A DNA stretch of 64,000 bases, taken from the NCBI RefSeq assembly GCF_011947285.1, contig NZ_JAAOZT010000009.1, positions 310,001 to 374,000 of the forward strand. Direction: 5' to 3'. This document shows positions 1 through 7,893 of this stretch, piece after piece. Each line of letters starts with the position of its first letter. Within the stretch, counting starts at the first letter, position 1. The stretch comes from Glaciimonas immobilis. GTDB taxonomy: Bacteria; Pseudomonadota; Gammaproteobacteria; Burkholderiales; Burkholderiaceae_D. The notes under the pieces were generated by a model. It was not told the origin of the DNA and did not search any database. It was given only the letters and a program-made list of their open reading frames with translations. Made by a program: the position numbers and the translations under genes.

Positions 1-177
1 CAAACGTTCGTAATGGATGATTGCGTAAGTCATTTATATTGTATGGGACTTGATGAAAAAACAGGTGAGGGACGATTTTTATCGCTACCCGATATTTCGA
101 AACTTGGAATGGGTCCTGTTGCTACGGTTTCTCTTGACGCCGATAGTAAAATTCAATACTTTCCTTACCCAGTTTAA
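1..177 (+). CDS. 3' end of candidate Cys-His-Asp effector, tandem paralogue (partial)
   Basis: The frame is open from the window edge to a TAA at 175-177; only the last 58 residues are present. They align with the C-terminus of the next gene (462-1208): both have HLYC, then a TG.(G/A)R(F/L)LS(L/V)P(D/E)IS segment, then (A/G)TVSL..D.KIQ. The two are therefore tandem paralogues separated by 284 bases. The catalytic part lies outside the window. The function is inferred only from the neighbour. Confidence 0.75.
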   Translation, partial: QTFVMDDCVSHLYCMGLDEKTGEGRFLSLPDISKLGMGPVATVSLDADSKIQYFPYPV

Positions 178-461
178 CTTTCGGTAAGGCTATTGAGAAC
201 CGCATCGCAATAGACCGATGATCAATAGGTCGCTCGGATTAACCAACTGCGGTCGGGCGGATAATTCCGATTTGGCATCGCGATAGTGTCGCATCTGCAT
301 ACAGTCTTTTATGTGGTGGATTTACGTACCGATAGTATCCGGCAGATAATTCGACTCTCCTGCATGGTCGGCAGTTAAATGACCATCGAATAACATCATA
401 AGGTCCAACATTGCGGTGATTTTGCTGGGATGGTTTTTTTGCCATTGACAAGGAGTCACGC

Positions 462-1208
462 ATGGAAGTTTCAGGAGCATTTAAAATTGGCGCAGGTGCC
501 GTTCCAAATCGTGTAGGGCAGCGCAATTTTTCGCGTGCGACACCTAGTGAGGCCGGAAGGTTCGGCGTGGATTATGTTAAGGCACATATAACGAAAAGTG
601 TAAATTTAGAAATTCTTCTGCGAGGCGAGTGCCCGGAGGAGTTGAAGAAACAGCAACTCGACCTTTATCGCTCCGCAGACACTTATGAAAAACCTGTAAA
701 TGAGTTTACTACAGACGATTTTATGCGACTGACTAGCGCAGTACTCAGTGAAAAAATGGGGAATTGTGGTGATCTTTGTATGATCGCTGCGCGCGCAATA
801 GTTGAAAATGGCTATCCTCACCCTGTACAGCTTTGTTCAATTAAGGGCACTATGGAAGGTCTTTACCTTAATCACATTTTTGTCCGTATCTGCGGGAGCC
901 CACAAGATAAAAAGGTCCAGCATCATTTGATAGATCCATTTTTGCAAATGTTGAGTCCATCTGAACAACAAAATTTAATCGGGACAACGCAGCCAAAAAC
1001 GTTCGCAGAGCCTGAATATTTTGAGCATTTATATTGTTATGCAACGAATGACCAGACCGGGAAGGCGCGACTTCTGTCGGTGCCTGAAATTTCGGATTTT
1101 TTCTCGGGTTCTGTGGGTACGGTCTCGCTGACTTCCGATAAGAAAATTCAATTCGTTAGTGCGCTCTCCTCTGAATTATCTAAAGTGCGACAGGATCAGC
1201 GGCGTTAA
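462..1208 (+). CDS. Candidate transglutaminase/papain-like effector protein
   Basis: 248 residues, not matched to a named family. Start chosen because AAGGAG lies 6 bases before this ATG. The N-terminal 35 residues are polar with no hydrophobic signal peptide. A GNCGD motif places a candidate nucleophile at Cys102 (Cys106 also near), followed by His138 in LNHIFVRI and Asp158 in IDPF. The order Cys-His-Asp, with GNCGD before a helix, is what transglutaminase-like and papain-like cysteine proteases or deamidases show. Tandem duplication, a polar N-terminus and modest GC fit a secreted effector or toxin, but nothing adjacent encodes a secretion system or an immunity protein. The fold call is an inference from motif spacing. 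Confidence 0.6.
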   Translation: MEVSGAFKIGAGAVPNRVGQRNFSRATPSEAGRFGVDYVKAHITKSVNLEILLRGECPEELKKQQLDLYRSADTYEKPVNEFTTDDFMRLTSAVLSEKMGNCGDLCMIAARAIVENGYPHPVQLCSIKGTMEGLYLNHIFVRICGSPQDKKVQHHLIDPFLQMLSPSEQQNLIGTTQPKTFAEPEYFEHLYCYATNDQTGKARLLSVPEISDFFSGSVGTVSLTSDKKIQFVSALSSELSKVRQDQRR

Positions 1209-1279
1209 TCGTTGCGCCAGTCAACCAATCATGATGCCATGGTGCATCCGTGCCCCAACCACGGATGCGCGTGCACAAT

Positions 1280-3943
1280 TTAATAAACATCCCGACGATA
1301 ACGTCCTGCCGCGATCAGATCGTCCAACCCTGCCTCGCCGAGGATGTCGGTGAGGGCGCTGTCTATGCCTGCAGCCATCCCATCAAGGCTACCGCAAACG
1401 TAGACGATTGCGCCTCGATGGATCCATACGCGTAACTTATCCGCTGCCTGACGTAACCGATCCTGCACATAGATTTTTTCTGGCTGATCGCGTGAAAATG
1501 CGAAATCTGCATCGGACAGGATGCCGCTGACCAGCCATTGTTGAATTTCCTCTTCGTAAAAGAAGTCATGCGCTTGATTGCGCTCTCCGAAGAGTAACCA
1601 GTTTTTGCGTTGATCTTTGAGCGCTCTTGCGCGTAGGTGGCTACGCAAGCCAGCAATGCCGGAACCGTTACCGATAAAAATACATGGTGTGTCGGTACTG
1701 ATCAACTCGAAAGAAGGATTGGGTAACAAGCGCATCTCGACCTCGTCGTCGAGCGGAATGTGCTCAGTCAGCCATCCAGATGCCAGTCCAAGGCCGTCAT
1801 CGTGGCTAACTTGCCGGACTAAAAGATGGACGTTGCGATCTTCAGGAATTGAGCCGACTGAATAGCGACGCGTTCCTAATGGCCGCAATTGATCGGCTAA
1901 TTCTTGCGCAGTTATTGGTAGCCTGTCTTTGTTAATGTTCGGCAAGTTGCTGGACGCTAGTAATTCTCCGATTGCGTATTGCTTTCCCTCGTAATTCACG
2001 GGAACGCTGTTGTTCAGTCCCGAACGCCGCAAGAAATAGTTGATCCGTTCGACGGAGTGACGCGGTAAGACTTCCACCAACGCTCCCGACACCCAGTGCT
2101 TATGGGATTGATCCGGTGGCGCAAATTCCAGATGAAAAATCGGGTCGCCCTGACTGCCGGGATTGCATTGCTTGCGCGCATTCAAGCGCCACCGTTGATA
2201 ATCCATTGCCAGTGGTCCGTCCGGGGCGTTCGCGATCGCAGCAAGTGTGACCGCTGTGCCGGTCAGTTTGCCCAATGCATCCTGCCAGCGCGACAAAGCG
2301 GCGGCGTCGCCATTATCAACTTCGATCATCGGGAAAAATGCCTGTGCGCCTTGATTTTGGAACCAGTGCTGAAGGGTATGACCGAAACCGCAGTATTGAG
2401 GATAGCTACTGTCACCCAGCGCCAAAATAGCATATTGCAGATGCGGCAGAAATTGCCCGACCTGTTTAGTCAATTGGCGCGCAAAGCGGCGTGCGCTATC
2501 GGGTGGCTCGCCTTCGCCAAAGGAGCTGACAATCAGCAGAACCCGATGAAAGTGGCGCAAGCGTTCCGGGTCTAGCGTTGACAATGATTGTATCGTTACC
2601 GACATGCCGCCAGCTTGCAATGCCGCGCCACTGCGTAACGCAACACTTTCGGCGAAGCCGGTCTGACTGGCAAAGGCGACCAATAGTGTGTTTGTTGTGA
2701 CCGACGTTCGGACGGCAGGAATAGCATCGTCCGCTAGCGCGGCACGTCCGAGGCGCACCAGGTGTTTTTTACGTCGACGATCCAGATATAACATCCAGCC
2801 AGTGATGCCAAAAAGGGGCAGTCCAAGGCTAGTCAGGGTCATAAGGATGCGTCCGGTCAATCCGAAGTAAGTCCCCATATGCAGCGGGTACACGCTGTTA
2901 ATCAAGCGTCCGCCCATAGATTTATCGGCATACCGCTCAACTTGCATAACGCTGCCGGTCAGCCCATTCACCTTCATTTGATTACGGGCGCGCTCATGTG
3001 CAGGATTTGCGTCAAGGTAGGTAATCTCAACAGGCTTGCCGACCTGGTCGGGGACACGCAAACGTGCGGTACTATAGCCAGCAGTTTTAGCTGACTCGCG
3101 CAAAAATACCTGCCAGGCAATGGTCAAATGTCCGGCCTCGGCCGGTGGTATATCTGAGGCATTTTTAGTTTCTTGTTTCGGTCGCAGTGCAGATTTATCG
3201 CCGCTGGCGATCCTGGACTTAGGCGGAACATCACCTTGTTTTGGCTGCATCTGTCGGGCACCAGACGTTTCATCGGCCAGCTTGTTTGCACCGTCTTTAA
3301 ACCAGTCAAAGGCCCAATACAAACCAGTCAGACTAAGTACCAGGTAGAGTACTAACACCCATGTACCAAAGACCGAATGCAGATTCCACAAAAACGACCG
3401 GCCGGTGAGCGCGAAATTTATAGTGGTCCAATTGCCCCATGCCAACGGGCGCCGGGGCCAGCGTAAGTAGAGTCCAGAGAGCGCCAAAAATATCAGGCCC
3501 AACGCAGCGCACCCTGCTAGCACCCTCCCGATATCGCGAGGGAGCAAAAAGTAGCGATGGAAGCGCTCGACAAATTCAAAAAATTCATCACCTTGCAACG
3601 GCGGCAGTAACGCGCCGGTGGTCGGGTTGACATATCGCATCTCACCGCGCTTTGCTCCCGGTGCAGGTGCAAAGTTGACCCGCGCTGGCCTATGCGGATC
3701 AGCAAATACCGTCACTTGTGCAACCTTATGAACCGGCTGCAAGCTTTGTATTGAGCCGAGCAATTCATCGGGAGTAAGGAGCGGATTGGGTGTTAAAGCC
3801 AACGTCATCACGCCGGGATTAACGACATCCAGCAATTCTTCTCTGAACGACAATATCGCGCCAGAAAGGCCGATGAGCATCAGCAACGTACCTACGGTGA
3901 TACCGATAAACCAATGGATCTGAAATAAAATATTTTTAAACAT
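1280..3943 (-). CDS. PepSY / flavodoxin / FNR-type NADPH reductase fusion (iron-regulated)
   Basis: 887 residues, inner-membrane oxidoreductase. The N-terminus (about 1-400) is a PepSY-associated membrane domain like PiuB: a first helix near residues 10-30, a periplasmic PepSY region, and further helices near 140-160, 185-210 and 355-385. A flavodoxin domain starts near 415 (FASQTGFAESVALRSG as the FMN phosphate loop). It is followed by a sulfite-reductase-flavoprotein-like FAD/NADPH module with IGNGSGIAGLRSHLRAR and a C-terminal DVY, typical of ferredoxin-NADP reductase folds. Members of this family are thought to reduce ferric siderophores at the inner membrane and often sit beside TonB-dependent receptors; none is visible here. 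A Fur-box-like site lies about 170 bases upstream of the ATG, so iron repression is likely. Confidence 0.9.
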   Translation of the reverse strand: MFKNILFQIHWFIGITVGTLLMLIGLSGAILSFREELLDVVNPGVMTLALTPNPLLTPDELLGSIQSLQPVHKVAQVTVFADPHRPARVNFAPAPGAKRGEMRYVNPTTGALLPPLQGDEFFEFVERFHRYFLLPRDIGRVLAGCAALGLIFLALSGLYLRWPRRPLAWGNWTTINFALTGRSFLWNLHSVFGTWVLVLYLVLSLTGLYWAFDWFKDGANKLADETSGARQMQPKQGDVPPKSRIASGDKSALRPKQETKNASDIPPAEAGHLTIAWQVFLRESAKTAGYSTARLRVPDQVGKPVEITYLDANPAHERARNQMKVNGLTGSVMQVERYADKSMGGRLINSVYPLHMGTYFGLTGRILMTLTSLGLPLFGITGWMLYLDRRRKKHLVRLGRAALADDAIPAVRTSVTTNTLLVAFASQTGFAESVALRSGAALQAGGMSVTIQSLSTLDPERLRHFHRVLLIVSSFGEGEPPDSARRFARQLTKQVGQFLPHLQYAILALGDSSYPQYCGFGHTLQHWFQNQGAQAFFPMIEVDNGDAAALSRWQDALGKLTGTAVTLAAIANAPDGPLAMDYQRWRLNARKQCNPGSQGDPIFHLEFAPPDQSHKHWVSGALVEVLPRHSVERINYFLRRSGLNNSVPVNYEGKQYAIGELLASSNLPNINKDRLPITAQELADQLRPLGTRRYSVGSIPEDRNVHLLVRQVSHDDGLGLASGWLTEHIPLDDEVEMRLLPNPSFELISTDTPCIFIGNGSGIAGLRSHLRARALKDQRKNWLLFGERNQAHDFFYEEEIQQWLVSGILSDADFAFSRDQPEKIYVQDRLRQAADKLRVWIHRGAIVYVCGSLDGMAAGIDSALTDILGEAGLDDLIAAGRYRRDVY

Positions 3944-4112
3944 AAAAAGTAAGCAGGAAGAGCCGGAAATCAGTGAGAACTAGCAAAGTTGATGCATCGA
4001 CTACGTGCTTGCGATATTTGGTAACTTCCTTCTGCAAAGGATATCGAAGGCCCGACGTGGCTGAATCCTGTAGGTGCGAGACCATTATTTATTGGCTATT
4101 ATAATACTATAT

Positions 4113-4131
4113 GATAATGATTTTCATTATC
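4113..4131. promoter_or_regulatory. Fur box
   Basis: GATAATGATTTTCATTATC matches the 19-bp Fur consensus GATAATGATAATCATTATC at 17 of 19 positions and is itself an almost perfect dyad. It lies 170 bases upstream of the PepSY-flavodoxin reductase start, in the direction expected for its promoter. Confidence 0.85.
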
Positions 4132-4341
4132 ATTCGTATTACATATTTTTAAATCGGTCAGGAAGCTTATTGTTTTGTGCAATTTTGCATTGGAAGTAGG
4201 GCGTGCTCTACATAGAACCGGAACTTATCGTGAGCGGCACGCGTTAATGTGGACGACACTTGAGGCGAAAAAAGTTCTTCAACTAAGTAAAACACCTAAC
4301 TATATAAAATCGGGTAACAGTGCAGGATTTGTTAGGCATAA

Positions 4342-4361
4342 TACTGTATGTAAATACAGTT
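4342..4361. promoter_or_regulatory. LexA-type SOS box
   Basis: CTGT at 4344-4347, eight bases, then ACAG at 4356-4359, with TA before and TT after. This fits the proteobacterial LexA operator (TACTGT-N8-ACAGTA) with one flank mismatch. A weak promoter, TTGTTA (4329-4334) and TAAATA (4351-4356), would be covered by the box and would read rightwards into the small ORF at 4478 and the repeat ladder. Confidence 0.65.
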
Positions 4362-4477
4362 ATCCTGAGATATATTTATTGGTGTTCTTATAACTAACCG
4401 AACTAAATTTATGGTTAATAGAGGGAAGCGGGCCGGATACCTGCAAGGGGCCTGCTGTAGGGCGTAGAGTGTCCTAC

Positions 4478-4582
4478 ATGGAAGCCAGATATCAGAAGAA
4501 ATTATTGGGGCCTCACGAAATACGCGAGGTTATTTGTCAATTAAGCGAAATTGTAGAGAATTATGAAATTATGAAATTATGA
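4478..4582 (+). CDS. Possible 34-residue leader ORF running into the repeat ladder
   Basis: An ATG at 4478 opens 34 codons and ends at TGA 4580-4582, inside the third copy of the 8-bp repeat, where the stop overlaps the next ATG as ATGA. The product is charged and helical-looking (MEARYQKKLLGPHEIREVIC at its start) with no recognised family. No good Shine-Dalgarno is seen. It follows the SOS box. Offered as a leader peptide candidate because its stop feeds directly into the start/stop ladder; it may be chance. Confidence 0.3.
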   Translation: MEARYQKKLLGPHEIREVICQLSEIVENYEIMKL

Positions 4583-4610
4583 AATTATGAAATTATGAAA
4601 TTATGAAATT
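4563..4610 (+). repeat. Six perfect tandem copies of ATGAAATT
   Basis: An uninterrupted octanucleotide array. Each copy supplies an ATG. Read from any of the first five, the frame is ATG AAA TTA TGA, so the stop overlaps the ATG of the following copy (ATGA). The sixth ATG (4603) opens the 176-residue ORF. Any frame crossing three or more copies meets TGA. Slipped-strand changes would alter the number of mini-ORFs and the distance from the promoter, not the reading frame of the last ATG. Confidence 0.95.
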
Positions 4611-5133
4611 ATTTATGTCATTAAAAAAATGGGCGAGCTCTATTTTCAATCCGCCGTATCAATTAACCCTAAGCGAGAAAATGGTGAGTGAGTTATCGAA
4701 TGAAACAATTTACATTTTCAAACAATATGGAAGCCATGATTATATAAAAATAACTTATAACGATATTGTAGGTAGTTCAAGTATTATGCAAGCAATCAAT
4801 CCAAAAAATTTAATGGACATTCATCTAAACGAATATATTCTAAAAAAAGAACTGGATTCATACAGGATAAAAGAAGTATTACGGAATAATTTATATAAAA
4901 TATCCAATAACGCTACTGAAGAAATATATTCAGGGGAGCATATATGCAAAAATATAGATATGTTTGATAATATATCCGTGTCGGATATTTTTAAAATAGC
5001 CTATACGTCGGGATTCAACAAGGGTAGACGAATTTCAATTGAAATAAATGAATTGGTAAATGAATCAAAAGAAGAAATTAAAGAGATAAATTCAGAAAAT
5101 GTGACCTATTTGGACAATAAATATATTAGATAA
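4603..5133 (+). CDS. AT-rich hypothetical protein
   Basis: 176 residues, no family recognised. Predicted soluble and rich in Lys, Asn, Ile and Glu, with a short helical C-terminus (residues about 145-165, NELVNESKEEIKEIN). The first ATG (4603) is the last unit of the 8-bp repeat; ATG 4615 (MSLKKW) is an alternative. Neither has a clear Shine-Dalgarno. Codon use is strongly AT-rich, unlike the flanking core genes, as in the next three genes. Its 3' end overlaps that of the convergent phosphodiesterase gene by 8 bases. The upstream LexA-type box suggests damage-inducible expression. Confidence 0.6.
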   Translation: MKLFMSLKKWASSIFNPPYQLTLSEKMVSELSNETIYIFKQYGSHDYIKITYNDIVGSSSIMQAINPKNLMDIHLNEYILKKELDSYRIKEVLRNNLYKISNNATEEIYSGEHICKNIDMFDNISVSDIFKIAYTSGFNKGRRISIEINELVNESKEEIKEINSENVTYLDNKYIR

Positions 5134-5890
5134 AAATTGTTGATGATCTATGGGATTTTTTATTAAATCTGTGGATTTTAAAACCACTCCTGTTTTCAAT
5201 TTCAACATTATCGGTACCCTTATTCCATTGAAAACATGTTGCAGGACAAGTTTCCAATACATGATTTTTATTTAATATTTTATAATCGCCATGCACATGT
5301 CCACAAATAATCAACTTTATCTGCTCTGTTTCAGTGATTAATCTAAAGAAATTTTCGTCGTTTTGTAACATACATTCATCAACAAGTGGCGTGTTAACCG
5401 GATACGGATGATGGTGCATAATAATCGCAATATTTTTACCGGCTAACTGTGATATTTTTACATTTTCTGCAAATATAGAAAAATCAGCGCTATCGATATA
5501 TCCTTTAGCTGTACCGGGTCTGCTAGTATTTAAAGAAATAAAATCCCAAAATCCTGTCGTAATTTTTGTTAATTGTTTTAGGACACGAGAAGTATTGAAA
5601 ATGGATTTTATTTTATACTCGTCATCATGATTACCAAAAATCCAGTAGATGGGAACGCCTAGTCTTTCAAGTTGATGTAAGGCTAATGCATAGGATTCCA
5701 GGGATTCATCCTGCGAAACATCGCCAGTTACTATAGCGATGTCAAACTTTTCGTTATAACAAGAAATTATATGATCCACGGTGTTAGAGAATGATTTGTA
5801 GGTGCAATTCCCGTGCAGCGTGGCTGCTTTGTCTGAGAATAAATGCATATCTGTAATCTGCAAGATATTTATAACATTTTTATTTTTCAT
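5126..5890 (-). CDS. CpdA-like class III cyclic-nucleotide phosphodiesterase (metallophosphatase)
   Basis: About 254 residues. It carries all calcineurin-type metallophosphatase motifs in order: TDMH, GDVSQD, GNHD, HHHP and GHVH. The family hydrolyses cAMP or other phosphodiesters with a two-metal centre, and this set most resembles CpdA. Start ATG 5890 is preferred over ATG 5917: GGAAGAG lies just upstream, and the ATG overlaps the end of the upstream transporter gene by 11 bases, suggesting translational coupling. AT-rich, unlike core copies of cpdA, and paired with a VUT transporter and an S24 regulator, so probably acquired. Substrate not proven. Confidence 0.8.
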   Translation of the reverse strand: MKNKNVINILQITDMHLFSDKAATLHGNCTYKSFSNTVDHIISCYNEKFDIAIVTGDVSQDESLESYALALHQLERLGVPIYWIFGNHDDEYKIKSIFNTSRVLKQLTKITTGFWDFISLNTSRPGTAKGYIDSADFSIFAENVKISQLAGKNIAIIMHHHPYPVNTPLVDECMLQNDENFFRLITETEQIKLIICGHVHGDYKILNKNHVLETCPATCFQWNKGTDNVEIENRSGFKIHRFNKKSHRSSTIFI

Positions 5891-6647
5891 TTTCTCTTCC
5901 AAAGTAATTCCTATCATCTTCTTCCTTATTTTCCTTAAAAACTAAAAATGGGTTATAGGAAATATTCCAATCATAATAATCAGTTTTTTCAATTTTCTTA
6001 ATAGTCTTAACTAAATATATTCCAATTGGTAACAATATGAGTGACATTAACACTTTATAAGACCATGTCGTGGCTATTATATTAATAAGGTCGGTAGTGC
6101 TATATTTTGAAGACAAGCTAATTGGATAGGCTGTTAATAATAATACGGCTTGGGAAATCATTGATGAAATTATAAATCGTATGAAAAACAACTTACCATT
6201 AAAATATATTTTTAGCTTTGAAACTATTAAGCCATTGCAAAAATAGGATGCAGGAACGGATATCCACGTACCAATCATTACTAGCCAAAATTCATGAAAC
6301 AGACCATAGTACAGCTTCGATATGTCGTTGTTATTTACTTGGATAATTGATGCCGCATTTATTAATAGTACAAAAACCGTCTGAGTAATAACGAGTATCC
6401 ATACTGTTCTGCCACCCAATTTATAACCGTAAACTTCTGTTGAAATGGTAGATAATAAATAACAAAGTGAAAATATTATGCCACTTGCCGTTATTTTGAA
6501 ATCATAAAAACTAATTGTCTTATACACCAATGTGTCACATGTAATCATTATCGTAACAGTGAGACCAACAATCAATCCATATAGTTTAAAATTGCCGTCT
6601 CGTCGTTGATTTTCTTTCATCGTTTTATTTTCCATAGCATCTAGCAA
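5880..6647 (-). CDS. VUT-family (YhhQ-like) membrane transporter
   Basis: 255 residues with about six hydrophobic segments. The motif STEVYGYKLGGR after the second helix matches the VUT/YhhQ signature (SDVxxEVYGYK), a family linked to uptake of queuosine precursors. The start is uncertain: TTG 6647 has AAGGA 12 bases upstream, while ATG 6635 and ATG 6620 are alternatives. The C-terminal tail is charged and cytosolic. It lies between the S24 regulator (66 bases upstream) and the phosphodiesterase it overlaps, all on one strand, probably one transcript. The substrate here is unknown: nothing else in the island concerns tRNA modification. Confidence 0.75.
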   Translation of the reverse strand: MLDAMENKTMKENQRRDGNFKLYGLIVGLTVTIMITCDTLVYKTISFYDFKITASGIIFSLCYLLSTISTEVYGYKLGGRTVWILVITQTVFVLLINAASIIQVNNNDISKLYYGLFHEFWLVMIGTWISVPASYFCNGLIVSKLKIYFNGKLFFIRFIISSMISQAVLLLTAYPISLSSKYSTTDLINIIATTWSYKVLMSLILLPIGIYLVKTIKKIEKTDYYDWNISYNPFLVFKENKEEDDRNYFGRENEK

Positions 6648-6712
6648 TGGAAAATGTCATCCTTATATTTTAATTTGCGTTTATAAATTACTTTAGCGGC
6701 GGTCGTTCGACG

Positions 6713-7372
6713 TTATCTTTGGGAAAACGTTTTAATTGATTTAAGTACGACACCTATCATTTGATAGTCTTTATAAATTGATGGTGAGATATCGCTTTCC
6801 AATGTGATAGACGAGAATATAAAATTATCGCCATTAATAAAAATTTTTCTGAAACAGGGGCGATGAGTGCCAATTTTTATTAATACTATATCCCCGTCGT
6901 ATGGCTCGTCGTCTTTAGAAATAATGAAAACCGTTCCGGAAGAGTATCCCGGATAGAGCGAGTCGTTATTAATAAGAATAGAAAAATAACCTTTTGCGCT
7001 TGTCTCCTCAATTTCGGTAGTATATGTGTCATATTTATCATGTTTCTGTTCAAGATACATGCATAAATCGCTCATTTTTATGAGAGGTATAGTTTTAGCA
7101 GAACTTCGTTTTAATTTTTTCTCTGATAAATCTATTTCAGTTAATTCACCCACACTCACATTAAAATAATTTGATAAACCCATCAATGTAGAGAGAGTAG
7201 GGTTGCCAACTCCCCTGCGTAGACTGTTAAAAGTAGCAATTCCGAGCCCCGTTGCCTGGCATACAGCAGCGGCATCTACGCCTTTTTTACCGATCAGATA
7301 CGTAAGATTTTTCGCGGTGAGCGCAACTGCGTTGTGGTCGCCACTCGATGGTAAGGGGATTTTTTCGATCAT
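6713..7372 (-). CDS. LexA/CI-like repressor with S24 peptidase domain
   Basis: 219 residues. An N-terminal HTH of XRE type (about 15-80: AVCQATGLGIATFNSLRRG) is joined to a C-terminal S24/LexA fold. Candidate catalytic Ser138 (NNDSLYPGY) and Lys176 (CFRKIF) are 38 residues apart, as in LexA (Ser119/Lys156), with the YDGDIVLI strand between. No Ala-Gly cleavage site is obvious, so self-cleavage is uncertain. It heads the transporter-phosphodiesterase transcript and is probably its regulator, like a prophage repressor or HipB-like switch. A GATA-TAG-TATC dyad at 7410-7420 upstream of its ATG could be its operator. Confidence 0.8.
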   Translation of the reverse strand: MIEKIPLPSSGDHNAVALTAKNLTYLIGKKGVDAAAVCQATGLGIATFNSLRRGVGNPTLSTLMGLSNYFNVSVGELTEIDLSEKKLKRSSAKTIPLIKMSDLCMYLEQKHDKYDTYTTEIEETSAKGYFSILINNDSLYPGYSSGTVFIISKDDEPYDGDIVLIKIGTHRPCFRKIFINGDNFIFSSITLESDISPSIYKDYQMIGVVLKSIKTFSQR

Positions 7373-7893
7373 ATATAGTTATTGTTTGATTTTTAAATAT
7401 TAAATAGATGATATAGTATCTCTCAGGCGTTTGGTGGATATCTATTGCTTTTGGCGCATTTCGTTTTGCATGAGAGGGGTCACTATCAGTAGACCTTCGA
7501 AAATTGCTGTGATATTCAAGGATTTTCCATAGCATTTATAAATTAGAATCAACCGCGATTACGCTGGCCTTTGTATGTGAGCGCATACGTTGGATCGCAC
7601 GCTGGCTGGCGGGTAGTTGCCACGCATGGCCTGCGTGATGGCGAGAAGTTGAGGCAGGACGCAGGGCCGGAGCGGGGGGCTATCTGATTTGCGATGGCGC
7701 CCTCGGCAGGGCCTCAAAGCGCGCACCGTGCCAGTAAATATGCGTGTGGCATGTTGGGCTGCAAACAAGTAGGCAAAACCGTCGCCTTACTGGCAGTATC
7801 GCGCACGGATACGACGCGCCGCCAGGCGCAAACCGATGGGATCGCGCTCCGCGTTTGTTTAACATTATTTTTAATTATTAGAACGTGGCAGAG
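7373..7893. other. Intergenic stretch, AT-rich then GC-rich
   Basis: The first 180 bases are AT-rich promoter-like DNA for the S24 regulator, including the dyad at 7410-7420. From about 7560 the composition switches abruptly to GC-rich, marking the right edge of the AT-rich island. Short open frames here on both strands show no recognisable protein. No tRNA or integrase was found at the junction. Confidence 0.5.

Noticed and set aside
4175-4393. 72-codon ORF spanning the SOS box
   Set aside because: No ribosome-binding site or recognisable content; it overlaps the regulatory sites.
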